DNA from: Suillus spraguei
Taxonomy: Eukaryota > Basidiomycota > Agaricomycetes > Boletales > Suillaceae
Assembly (NCBI GenBank): GCA_016800925.1
Contig: JABCPU010000888.1
Location: forward strand, 1 to 22,553
Length of the DNA: 22,553 nucleotides
Direction: 5' to 3'
The translations under genes and the position numbers were made by a program. The notes beneath the pieces are model-generated. The model had not been told where the DNA came from. It ran no database searches and worked only from the letters and a program-made list of their open reading frames with translations. This document shows positions 9,379 to 19,400 of the stretch, one piece after another. Position 1 is the first letter of the stretch; each line of letters opens with the position of its first letter.

Positions 9379-11899
9379 TCATGAATCGATATCCCCAACC
9401 TTCGTCAACACCAGGCGGCGTTTTTTCTTTGGGGGCTGTGCCAACTTCGCAGATGTAACTTCGGGTGCACTCCTGCCTGCAGGGGCATTGTCATCAATAC
9501 TGGTAGCAGGCGTGAGAGGCGGCTCGGTCCTCTTCGCAGGCACGGTAGGCGTCGCAACAGCAGCTAATGGGACTGAGGAAGACGATGGCGTCATTGTATA
9601 TGTGAGGGGCACGAAGTTGTGTTGCGCGATGGACTGAAGTTGTAATGCATATTGTTGAATGTGATGCGCAGGTAAAATCTCATCAAAGATCACGATCGTA
9701 CAGTATCCATCTCGTGATGAGAGGATAAGGCACTGACCGTCAGGAGACCTATTAAATAGTTCAATATAGATACTAGCAGCCGGGAACAGTCATCACATAC
9801 CACGACGCATCCGTAAATTCATCATAGTGCAACTTCGTGAGCATGCAAACAGGTCCAGATTGTTGGGTATCATAGATGGCAACGGCATCCATGGTCAGAA
9901 CAGCGTAAAGCATGCGATAAGGCAGCGCAAACACGGAGCCAGTGTTGGGTGGAGCGATCGCCGGGGTAGAGGGCTTTGATGGCGATGGCGTAGGAGGCTT
10001 CAACGATGATGGAGGCACAACTAATTCGTGAGCCACAACATGAGGCGTGGGCGCTTCGACATGTAGGAGTAAATTCTTTTCCACCTTGGGAGAATATGCA
10101 AATACGTCCTTGTGAGTTACAGGTGTCGCAGAGGGCCCAGCAATATCAACAGAAATCGACCCGTCCCTGCCCTTTTCGAGGGTTCCTGTCTTAGGTTCGT
10201 TATGCCCCTCTGCGCCACTGACATCTTGTCTCAATTCATAAAGCACAGGGGAGAACTTGACAGCCACACTGGCTTTCTTATGCCCAGGCAACTGAGCTAT
10301 GGGAGGACGGGCAAAGTTCGCCCTCGAGTAAATGAATACCGATGATGCTGATGAAGGATTGGTTTCGCTCGTGGTAATTGCAAGTTTGGATTTACGTCCA
10401 CGAGTGGGAGCTTCCTCGGCCTTGGGCTTGTTGGTAATGATACTGGGGTCCTCAAATTGCCCTGCAGGGGTTAGCAAAAGGCCCCCGTCTGGGCTGAACG
10501 TTAAGCGGCGGAAGAAGTTTGAGAAACTTTCATCTCCATATAGCTTAATAGTCGACCATGCGGGCGAAGGAAGCGCGCGGATTGCAGGAAGGGGTGGCAT
10601 AGGAGAAGGGGATCTCCCATATCGTGCATATTGCCCAGGAGAGCCGGGGGCATTAGATCCACTGAATGAAGACCGTCTCGAAGAAGGTCTCTCAATTGGA
10701 GGAGGAGGGAACATGGATGTAGATGGGGTACTGACTACCGACGCAGTCGGCGTTGGAGGAGCATAGTTGCCAGAGAAAATAACTTCATCCTTGTGCTGGT
10801 CACTGACAGTAGACTCTACGTCACTAGCAGCAGACTCATGTCTGTAGGACCTGGAACGGCTATGCGAGCTAGGGGTGCGGCTGTGATTGTGGGTGTAAGA
10901 CATTCGTGTGTTCTTGCCCACAGCATGGGCTTCAAACGTGCCCTGCTTGGTCGAGATCCGATACACATGCATCGAACGGTCACTGCTCTGTGTGGCAATG
11001 TATTCGTTGAGCGGGTCCCATGCTACGCCTTGGACATAGTGGTTGTGTTCAGCGATCTCACAGACACATTTGCCTAAGCCAATGAGCCTGTATTCCCCAC
11101 AATGATAACGTAGAACCCACCGTCACTGGGAGAGAACACCCTCGCACAGTTGTCCGTGCTACCGGCTAAAATGTATTCCCCAGTTGGACTCCACGCTAGG
11201 TCATACACCTGCATCGTCGTGCACCTGTCCCATATTTTATTCCACCTAGATCTCAGACTGCACATGAAAGTTGTCTTACCTGAACGTTGTACGTGGCTTC
11301 CAGTACTCCTTTTCATATTGCAATTCGTCCGCAGTGAGATCACTGCCATACGTAGCGGTCTGCGGCGTGCTTGAAGGTGCCCAGATGATGATCATGCCGT
11401 CTTTCGATAAACTCGCGTCAAATAGGATCAACCAAATATTTGAGATTCATACCATCTCCAGCGGAGGCGATAAACTCCCCTAAAGTCGCGTTAATAAAGT
11501 GGTCAGGACTGACGAAGCGCGTGGGCAAAACGCGTACCGTTAGGGGAGAATCGAACAACGTTCACAGCAGCCGAGTGTCTACTAAGTGTTGCAAGATATT
11601 CAACCCGAGCAGGGCGTGGCGCAGTCCCATCTGCACCTTCTGCAAGAGACGACGGGAGGATGTTCGGGTGCACCATCCATATCTTTTTGAACCCGCGTTG
11701 GTCAGCGTGCTGGATATACCATTGTAGGCTCACTCACTCTGACGTGGTTGTCCTCGCCTCCTGTAGCTAGCCTATAGGACTGCGCAGCAAAATTCTTTTC
11801 CTGCGTTGGACGCGCTTTTTTGAATGGAACAGGTTGAAAGTCGCAAGTAGATATGGGCTTGGAATCATGCCATCGAATCTCGAGGGTGCGGTAACGCAT
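9379..11899 (-). CDS. CAC2: Chromatin assembly factor 1 subunit B (p60/Cac2), WD40 protein
   Basis: CAF-1 deposits H3-H4 onto DNA behind replication forks; this is its WD40-propeller middle subunit. Seven exons are 11738-11899, 11538-11682, 11453-11479, 11280-11400, 11121-11224, 9801-11073 and 9379-9748 (2202 nt, 733 aa). Family motifs run in order: the N-terminal LEIRWHDSKPISTCDFQP, HSAAVNVVRFSPNGEFIASA, WKPRTTFRCTTMQVYDLAW, CEIAEHNHYVQGVAWDPLNE, FFRRLTFSPDGGLLLTPAGQ, RPPIAQLPGHKKASVAVKFS and DASWSPDGQCLILSSRDGYC. A low-complexity Ser/Pro/His-rich insert follows the sixth-exon start, and the tail has a basic nuclear-localisation-like PPKKKRRLVL. Exon 3 is only 27 nt. It is co-oriented with and downstream of NUP57 (274 bp gap). 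No defects are seen. Confidence 0.95.
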
Positions 11900-12173
11900 T
11901 TTCGAATGTACTACTGAGCACAGAGAGGGATTATGGTGATAGAATTAAAGGATCTTGAACACTACAGGAGGAAGAACATTTGTTCACGGACTGACAGTTA
12001 TACGGATCGGAATCAAAGGCTCCTTATGTACAAAACCCAGGTGTGGCCGACTCGCACGCTCATGATCGATTGTTGTCTACCTACAATTCTATCTATTCAA
12101 TTACAAAAAACAATGTGAAACTTAGAACCATAATAACACAGTAGCATGCTCGAACGAATGGCCAAGCTTCTGA

Positions 12174-14745
12174 TCAGCTCTCTCTTCCATATATCACTTC
12201 CAGATCCCCCAGATCGCGTTGCAACACCTTCGTCAGATGCTGTAAACCAGCTTGCTGATTGGACAGGATCTGCAACGCGCATGTCAAAGTCGAAGCTCAG
12301 AGTTGACAAACGGAACCCCTACCTGAGCAAGTTGCTTGAGACCCTCCTCATCAACGACTGTCCATTCAGAGGTACCATCGAGACCCACTCTTCTACCTCT
12401 CTCGCGGCAGCGTTGATAGCCCCTACGAGCGCCCACAGCTCATTCAGCTTCCCTCGTATCTTACTCATCCCACCTGGTCTTCTTATCTCTTCTTCAATCT
12501 CCTCGAGCACTAGACGCAGCGCCTCTTCTTCGGGACGTATCGCCGTAGACCGGACAGTAGGTAGCATCAGATGCATGTGCTGGATCAGGCACAACAGGCG
12601 GTGTTGGGTTTGTGATTGGATTGACTTTGCACGCTGCAAACGTGATGCGTTACTATCGTTATGTCTCGCGGACAACGATTCCAGTCGCTTTTTTAGCTCC
12701 TAGAACATGCCTGAGTAAGGAAGTTTTCTACATTGTAAGAAATATCCACAAACCATCAAAGCTTTCTGCTGTTCTGTGGCTTGCTTCATTTGTCCGTCTA
12801 CGCGCTGACGCAGATCGTCGAAGCCAACTGCCAGGACAGGTACCATACTGAAAAGATAACATGATCACACTGAGTGGCGGACGATTCATTAAGCTTACCA
12901 ACTAGGATCAGGATTATCGTGCACCGCGCGTTGCCAGAGCGCCTCATTCGTGGCATTTGCAGGTCTGCCGAAAGCGCTCACTTGGGCCGGGGGAACGAGA
13001 TTATAGAGATAATGCTGTCCAACGTATAAGTATAAGTTCATGGTAAACATAAATTGTATGCGACCAACCTGAAAGCGACATGCTGGCGAAGAAGGATCCC
13101 AAGCCTGTACAATTGCTTGGATTTTTTGCTCAAGCGCTACATATTGTGACTGAGGATCCTGTTGTTGTGCAGGTGCAGTGCTTCGCGATGCGAGAAGTGA
13201 ATTGGATAGTGGAAGACCTAGCGTACTGCCAAAAAGCCCTCCAGTGGCCGTATTTGGCGCAGGCTGATTCACTGAGCCAAACAGGGAGTTGGCTGGTTTT
13301 TGCTGCTGGGACTGGCCGAATAGCGAGGGGGCAGCAGTAGGTTGCGCGGATTGGGATTGGCCGAATAGATTTGGAGTGGTTGAGGAGGAAGCTGGCGTAG
13401 TGCCAAAGATACTCGCTGGATTTTTATTCCCAAACAACGGGTTTGAGCTCGTTGTCGTACTGCCAAAGAGGCCTCCTCCAGTAGCTGGAGCTTGGGCTGT
13501 TGTACTACCAAAAAGCCCCCCTGATGTTGGCGCTTGCGTACTGGTACCACTAAAAAGACCGCCACCGGCGCTTGGCTGGGTCGTTGACGTTCCAAACATC
13601 CCACCAGTACCGGTAGCAGGCTGTGGGACCGTAGAACTTCCGAAGAGACTACCGCTCTGTGGTTGTTGCTGCTGCTGGGCCGTGGTATTCCCGAGGAGAC
13701 TCCCAGCTTGCTGTGGTTGCTGGGGCTGCTGCTGTTGGGTACCTGCATTCCCAAACAAGCTTCCAGCAGGTTGAGGTTGAGTTGTCGCAATACCAAACAG
13801 ACTAGTTCCTGCAGGTTGTGTCTGAGTAGTCGTACTCCCGAACACATTACCCGTGCGGGCTGCTGTGTAGTTGTTGTGTTACCAAATAGGCTACCGGTTG
13901 TAAGTTGCTGCTGCTGCTGAGTACTTCCCCCTGATGCTGGCGCCTGGGAGCCGGAAGCACCAAACAAGTTTCCACCTGTGCTTGACTGGGTAGTTGACGT
14001 TCCAAATAGTCCGCTAGTACCAGTAGCGGGCTGTTGGATGGTAGTACTTCCGAAGAGACCACTACTCTGTGGTTGCTGCTGCTGTGTCGTGGTACCTCCG
14101 AAGAGACCCCCGCCTTGCTGCGGTTGTTGCGGCTGCTGCTGCTGCTGGGTACCTGCAGTCCCAAACAAGTTCCCAGCAGGTTGATTTGACGTGTTCCCGA
14201 ACAGACTTGTTCCTGTAGTTGTGCCTGTGTCTGCGTGTTCAAGTTCGTACTCCCAAACAGACTACCTGTGGCAGGCTGCTGGACTGTACTAGTTGTGATA
14301 TTACCGAACAAACCAGCAGCTGCGGGTTGCTGTTGTTGCTGAGCGCTGGTATTTCCAGATGAACCAGCTGCAGATTGTTGTTGCTGAGTGCTGGTATTCC
14401 CAGACGAACCAGTCCCTGCAGGCTGTTGTGGGTCGTAGTACTCCCAAACAAACTCCCGCTACCCGCACCTGCAGTAGTGTTCGTCGCGGTGCTAGGTGTT
14501 CCGAACAAAGTCGTACCGGACGTAGATGGTTGTGTGGAGGTGTTACCGAAGATGCCGCCACCTGCTGCCTGTCCAGGCTGTTGGTGTTCGTGTTACCGAA
14601 GATACTGGTGGTTTGGGTACCGAGTGTCTGCCCTGGCTTGCTGCTGGGTGTTTGTGGCACTCGTTGTCTGCCCAGGCTGTTGGGCGTTCGCGGTACCGAA
14701 GATATTTGCTGAGGGCTGCGTTGCGGTGCCACCAAATAGTGACAT
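12174..14745 (-). CDS. NUP57: FG nucleoporin Nup57/Nup54 (central channel), frame-disrupted as given
   Basis: This is a subunit of the Nsp1/Nup62 central-channel complex, whose FG repeats bind transport receptors. The start MSLFGGTATQPSANIFG is followed by a GLFG/SLFG, Gln- and Thr-rich N-terminal half. The conserved C-terminal half includes WDPSSPACRFQ, HYLYNLVPPAQVSAFGRPAN, NPDPSCMVPVLAVGFDDLRQ, KGKLNEL-type coiled coil and ILSNQQAGLQHLTKVLQRDL. Introns are 13015-13068, 12848-12898, 12700-12753 and 12270-12322, and a likely 5' UTR intron lies at 14765-14825. Oddity: the FG region shifts frame near 14638, 14584, 14430, 14218 and 13856, each fixable by a 1-nt (or 2-nt) indel, and again near 12400. 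Read literally, translation would stop after about 50 codons. Strong conservation elsewhere suggests sequence errors in a repeat rather than a dead gene, but this is unproven. Confidence 0.85.
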
Positions 14746-14764
14746 TTTTTTAACTTTTTATGGG

Positions 14765-14825
14765 CTATGAAGCAGAAAGTGATTTGGGATTGAGTATCGA
14801 GAGATCGGAGGGGATGCGAACTCAC
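14765..14825 (-). other. Predicted 5' UTR intron of NUP57
   Basis: On the minus strand GCAAG|GTGAGT (donor top at 14825) and CTTCATAG (acceptor at 14765-14766) enclose 61 bases, directly upstream of the start codon. Donor quality is good and the size fits the local introns. There is no coding constraint to confirm it. Confidence 0.45.
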
Positions 14826-14829
14826 CTTG

Positions 14830-15385
14830 CTCTTGATAGAAGATGCAACTCGATCAAACCCACGATCCTGACCCTAGGAGAGCGAAACAATGGTACACGG
14901 TTTGAAACAAAGACGAATACTGAGAATTAATAACTCCCGTAGCTCAGTCGCCTCTTTGATAAAAACAAGCGTAATACAAGTTATAGGTGCATACAAAATA
15001 GCAAGGATCCACTTGACTCAGCCTCAAACGTCAATCAAACTAGGGTTTCATAAATTGCGACTACGTATAAGGGGGGCTCAAGACTCTCATATGATTGGTG
15101 TCACATTCAATCACTGACTCGGTGACGGACAACGATTTGTTCACAAATCCTGAAATAAATATTTGATACAAAGGCTACCCAGCAGGCAGACCAGTGAAAT
15201 AACTAGCAACTTGCATGATTTGCGCCTGCGAGTTACAGTGGTCGCACCGATATACCGGCAAGCATCACGTCCACGTAGAAATATCATGCGATGGTGCATA
15301 GAAAGCATGCGTCATGTAAGGACATGTGGTGTACATGTATTTTGCTAAGTCGTCTCCCAAGCACCACAGATGTCAAAAGGTGCGA
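14830..15385. other. Intergenic region between RPL27 and NUP57
   Basis: This holds the RPL27 3' flank and the NUP57 promoter region. Short open frames are present, but none has recognisable protein character. No repeats or RNA genes are seen. Confidence 0.6.
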
Positions 15386-16010
15386 TCAGAACTACATCGC
15401 ACGGTCAGCTCTAAAAGCAGCGGACATCACAAATGAACATACACGAAGGGCCTGGAAGAACCACTTGTTCTTTCCTGTCTGATAACGCTCCTCGAACAAC
15501 TTTTTGATGTTCTTCCGTGCATCTTCCCGTTGTGATGGCTCCTTGAAGTGCTCAGCAACCACGGAGTTCTTCAAGCCTTCTAACTCCAAAGCGTAACGCG
15601 TGGGGAATAGATGCGAGTAGTTAATCACCTACGACAAACGGTAATTGTCGGTTTGCATTTCCATGTCGCGATTCATGTGTACTTACCTTAATGAAAGGCT
15701 TAACGCGGCTTCTCCGCTGCAATTTCTTGGCGCCCATAGTCCGTGTAACTTTTCGCGGGTAGCGTTCGATGCCAGCAACAATGGCGTGTGGGTATGGTCG
15801 CTCCTTGGTTCCCTCATCGAGTTGTTTAATAACGACAACCTTCTTACCAGCCTGACGGCCCTGCAGGACGATAGCGACCTAGACAACAAGGTTAGAATCG
15901 CAGTAACATCGATCACACATATGATGGAAGTACTTTTCCGGGCTTGTAAACTAGTATGAACGGTCAGCTTTGGACACTCATAGATGATATGCGTTCCGAC
16001 CTTTGGGCAT
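15386..16010 (-). CDS. RPL27: 60S ribosomal protein eL27
   Basis: eL27 is a structural protein of the large cytosolic ribosomal subunit. Five coding exons are 16001-16010 (10 nt), 15934-15950 (17 nt), 15687-15878, 15443-15628 and 15386-15391 (6 nt), totalling 411 nt and 136 aa, exactly the usual family length. The spliced protein begins [20 protein letters not shown], continues [40 protein letters not shown] and [20 protein letters not shown], and ends [17 protein letters not shown]. The last intron (15392-15442) has a GTATGT donor, a CTGAC branch-like site and a TAG acceptor. Without it the conserved terminal Phe is lost and the frame runs on. A TATA-like CTATATAG lies about 85 bp upstream of the start on the coding strand. 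The many introns clustered at the start are typical of fungal ribosomal-protein genes. Confidence 0.95.
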
Positions 16011-16093
16011 CTTGACGTTGGGCGGCGCAGTGAGGATTGACTTTGCTGAATAGACTTAGGCGAGGCAAGCCATCCGGAAATATCCGAATGCAA

Positions 16094-16101
16094 CTATATA
16101 G
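16094..16101 (-). promoter_or_regulatory. Possible TATA element of RPL27
   Basis: The palindromic word CTATATAG lies about 85 bases upstream of the RPL27 start codon. The position is plausible for a core promoter element but nothing else supports it. Confidence 0.35.
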
Positions 16102-16129
16102 TTCCAATTTAAGGTTCTGGTCTCTGGAA

Positions 16130-16660
16130 GAATTCCAACACCCGCAATTGTGCGTTATCCGTCAAATATGACATTCCAGACATTTATAACGATAATGGGT
16201 CTCAAAGTATGCGGTGTCAGTGGTCGTCTCAACGAGTTTAACGAAGGAGGTTTAGCCTTGTTACAGCTGTCATCGTATCGAATCTGCCGCTTTTGTTTGT
16301 TGTTGAAGCGAGAGGCGCTCCATGCTAGTTTATCTAACTTCTGGGGCAGTGACGAGACCCTGGAATCATACCGCATGCAATGGATAATCTGGAACTTATG
16401 GCGGTTTCATTTGCCGATTTGCCGTGGGGACGAGGTAGATCTGCGGCTGCCAGCGATAGTGGCGAATGAATTTATCCTTCGGATTCCTTCCCTGAGCTCA
16501 CTGAGCAACCCTTACCATTCAGGATATCCGATTCACTCAGGCTGCGCAGTGCTTCATTCCCGCTATGACAGCAGTGGGTGTTGTGTTTCTTACTGCGTAT
16601 GTTGATCTTAGTCGTCGACTGTGCCTTTAATTGTTATCAAGTTGTTGCATCCTTTGCTGA
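16130..16660. other. Unassigned region between RPL27 and the right arm
   Basis: A 151-codon open frame on the plus strand and a 73-codon frame on the minus strand occur here. Neither shows a known domain, a start context or introns, so I do not call a gene. The RPL27 promoter occupies the left end. Confidence 0.5.
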
Positions 16661-16909
16661 TATTCCTACTCTTATTCATGTCAATGATGAGTCGAGATTC
16701 CTCCGTGCTATTGTCTTTCATGCATAGCTGCATTGTGCTGTGTTTTGTTTCAAATCATAATGGGGTCACCCGAGTTGACATCTGGTCCTGCGCGCATTCC
16801 TACCATTGACAGTTGGTATAATTTTTAGCAGACGTTTCGACCAGTCTATCTAGCCTGAGGGTACGTGAATTTGATATTTATTACATGGGTTCTTCCGCGC
16901 CTGTTCTAA

Positions 16910-17480
16910 CAAAGGATCATCTGCAGTATCCTGAGGTCGGAGTCCGTTGGACGCGTTACTAATGGTATGTGGCCATCAGGCGTTAGCAACTCCACTCTGC
17001 TTCATCGCGCAAAACCAACAGATGGCTTTCTGTCTTAGCCATCAAGGGGAAGAGCATCAGAACCACATCCCGTAATTCGCAGATCTTCGAGGCAAAATTG
17101 GACTGACTCTCTAAAGAAACATTCCGCTCGCCCTTGCGCACTCTACATCCTTCGAAATGCGACGGAGCTTGTACTCTAGCAGAAGTCACAGAGCCTTGGT
17201 GTTCGAGTGCAGCGTCCACACAGGATAGTAGGAATAAAGCAGAATGAGAAGAACTCTCGCACCACCAACGTGTCCTTTGAGGATTTCAAGTCATTAGAGC
17301 TAGATATATTGTCGGCGCAGATGGCGCCCGCTCAATTGGGTCTGGTCAACACCTTTCGGAACCCATTCCGCCATCGCCGACCACACGTTCACGCATCTCG
17401 TAGCTGTTATTTTTTCTGGTTGGCGATGCAGCACATATACATTCATTGATGACAATGTCCTCCCATTCGCGCGTGCGCAC
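16910..17480 (+). pseudogene. FAD-dependent monooxygenase pseudogene (right copy)
   Basis: This is the inverted copy of the remnant at 5490-5889. It keeps PHRIVGIKQNEKNSRTTNVS and, after a 1-nt deletion in the EDGQ region, a more canonical DG motif RYIVGADGARSIG. The TAG at 17401-17403 matches the left copy, followed in the same frame by FLVGDAAHIHS (about 17411-17443). The left copy reads VDADGTRS, so the right arm kept the ancestral residues at this motif even though its frame is broken upstream. It has no coding capacity. Confidence 0.65.
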
Positions 17481-17552
17481 TTTGAATATTCTCACTCTCT
17501 TTTCTCCTTCTGCCGCATCCCATATGGCTTTGAGATAGCATGACAATCCTGT

Positions 17553-18361
17553 ATGGTTTCATTACGACGATCAATATTATCACGACAACTTGCAAACTGT
17601 GTCCGCATCTGTACTGACCCTTACCCGTTTCGTGCAGAAATTCATACGAAGACTACTGCTCCATGGAAAGCCAGACCACCGTGCTCCACTTCCAAGGCTT
17701 CCACTTCTCAGAACCTTCCCAGTAAGATAAGTGTTTCCATCGGCCTTCGAACACCCTGTGCGACCATTCTAATGTGTCATGTAGATTTATTCCCGCTACC
17801 ATAAGGGAGTGGCTTATATCGTGTTGACCATTAGGACCTCATTCAAATCGACCGTCTTCCTGCGTCTGTTCTTCTTGACCTTGAATCGTATTCCTCTCTC
17901 GTCTTCTTCGATTGCTCGTTCGCTCGGTCATTTAGGCTCAAGTTCGCGTCTCGCTGAAATCCCCATGGCCTCAGTGATTCATTGCCGTGCTCTCACTACC
18001 GACGTCGAGATGGTCACGTCTTGTCTCTATGTTATGTTTGGGATGAACTGGATTGCTGCGTGGCCACCATTTTGTAGGAAGATGAGACTCCCGTCTCCAA
18101 TCCTCCATCTCTGGCCTTTAAGGTGGTGACAATGTCTCATTGTCCTTGTTTTTTTGTATCTGCTCATTTCCTTCCGTGTTTCTAGAAACTCCATGTATAC
18201 TCAATGGTAATGTCAATCGTATTGAACCTGCTGCTAATGATGGTGAATCATTTCAGTCTTCGTCCCTCGTCGGGGCAATTTTATTGTCTCGTAGACGTTC
18301 GGACTCAAACTTTATTGCCCATGTCATCTTTTTCGGGCCGTGTCAATTAGGCGCTCCATAA
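17553..18361 (+). pseudogene. Duplicated non-functional coding-like sequence (right copy)
   Basis: Inverted copy of 4706-5380. It shares YVMFGMNWIAAWPPFC and LVGAILLSRRRSDSNFIAHV with the left arm, but indels put these in different frames, including an insertion near 18090-18180 not seen on the left. The family is not recognised. Confidence 0.4.
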
Positions 18362-18416
18362 GTTTTCAACTTAGGAAGTCTTGTGAGTCGTCGAGTGGAA
18401 AAGTTGAAGACTTTAG

Positions 18417-18495
18417 CCTGGCCAGTGTGGTCACCACAACAGAATCAAAATCTGTTTCTCCCGGGTTTGAAACTTGCTGAACTACACTTTTTTTT
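18417..18495 (+). other. tRNA-like module R1
   Basis: Right-arm equivalent of module L1. It has the ACAGA/TCTGT stem with loop ATCAAAA, a degenerate T arm (GGGTTTGAAAC) and a T8 run at 18488-18495. Compared with L1 several CpG sites are now CpA or TpG (for example CCGCGACAG became CCACAACAG). Confidence 0.5.
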
Positions 18496-18550
18496 ATTGG
18501 AACACACTTTGGCATTCATTCATGGATGGTTTCTCTAGAAGTCATCATAA

Positions 18551-18640
18551 CTGGCCTTGGCCAGGTGGTTGCCACAACAGAACAGAATCTGTTTCTATTG
18601 GGCTGTACAGGTTCAAAACCTGCCGACGACAAGGTTTTTT
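18551..18640 (+). other. tRNA-like module R2
   Basis: Right-arm equivalent of module L2. Box A reads TGGCCAGGTGG (18558-18568), box B-like GGTTCAAAACC lies at 18610-18620, and a T6 run at 18635-18640. A short acceptor-like pair CCTTG/CAAGG brackets the unit. The anticodon loop is altered by a small deletion. Confidence 0.55.
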
Positions 18641-18697
18641 CTATCAGAACACACCTTGATATTTACCTGTGATGGTTTCTTTGGAAGTTCACCATAA

Positions 18698-18782
18698 CTG
18701 GTCCTGATGGATACCACAACAGAATCAAAATTTGTTTCTCTTGAACTGTGTAGGTTCAATTGCTGATGACAGCATTTTTTTT
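18698..18782 (+). other. tRNA-like module R3
   Basis: Third unit of the right-arm array, 147 bp after R2. It retains the AGAATCAAAATTTGTTTCTC core, a decayed box B (AGGTTCAATTGC) and a T8 run at 18775-18782, followed by the same CATTCATTCATGGATGG tail as the other units. It has no counterpart in the left arm. Confidence 0.45.
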
Positions 18783-18839
18783 CTAAACACACCTTGACAT
18801 TCATTCATGGATGGTTTCCTTAGTGGTCCATCCTAATTA

Positions 18840-19180
18840 GTCTTAGCCCCTGTGCAAATTAACAGTAATATTTACTCCATGGTGAGTCATGCCTTTGGAC
18901 ACATTCAAAACACTAATTATATTATGTGCTGTGAGGTGAACAGGTCATGGCTGCTCTGTGTAAACCCCCTCCTCTCACTACTTTGATTGCAGTAGATCAT
19001 GTAGCTGGTGAAGCTTCCTTGGCATTACACTTGCCTTGGATATTTATGTAGTTGGACAAACTGACTCACAAACTTCAAACTCTACCTCTGTTGGTTGTTT
19101 TTATGTATTCCTGAGCAGCTTCCATGGGTTCAATTGATAGATTCCCAGTCAGATCACAAGGCCTGCAGACTCTGAGCTTT
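18840..19180. other. Unassigned CpG-free sequence of the right arm
   Basis: I see no gene or RNA here. The start (TCTTAGCCCCTGTG) may be a truncated fourth tRNA-like unit. The left arm lacks this segment: there the module tail joins directly to GGGACAAGTG. It was therefore deleted on the left or inserted on the right. Confidence 0.4.
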
Positions 19181-19400
19181 GTTGTGGGACAAGTGTATTG
19201 GTTAACAATGTGCTCACACTGCTTCTCTTTTCCAATGTAACTGAACTGACAGTGAGATTGTATGCTGTGTGACTTGTGTCTAAGATACTCATGTCTAATG
19301 CATGGACCTTTGAAGCCATGCTGGAACTCATCACTATGCAGCTCAAGATATGGAGCTCTGGAGTTGGGGATTGGTGTGACCAATGCTATTATTAATGGTA

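Noticed and set aside
12146..12703. 185-codon plus-strand open frame
   Set aside because: It lies opposite the spliced NUP57 C-terminal exons, which have clear homologous motifs. The plus frame is Ser/Arg-rich antisense with no domain.
16150..16605. 151-codon plus-strand open frame next to the right arm
   Set aside because: It has no recognisable domain, start context or splice structure; it could be real but I cannot support it.
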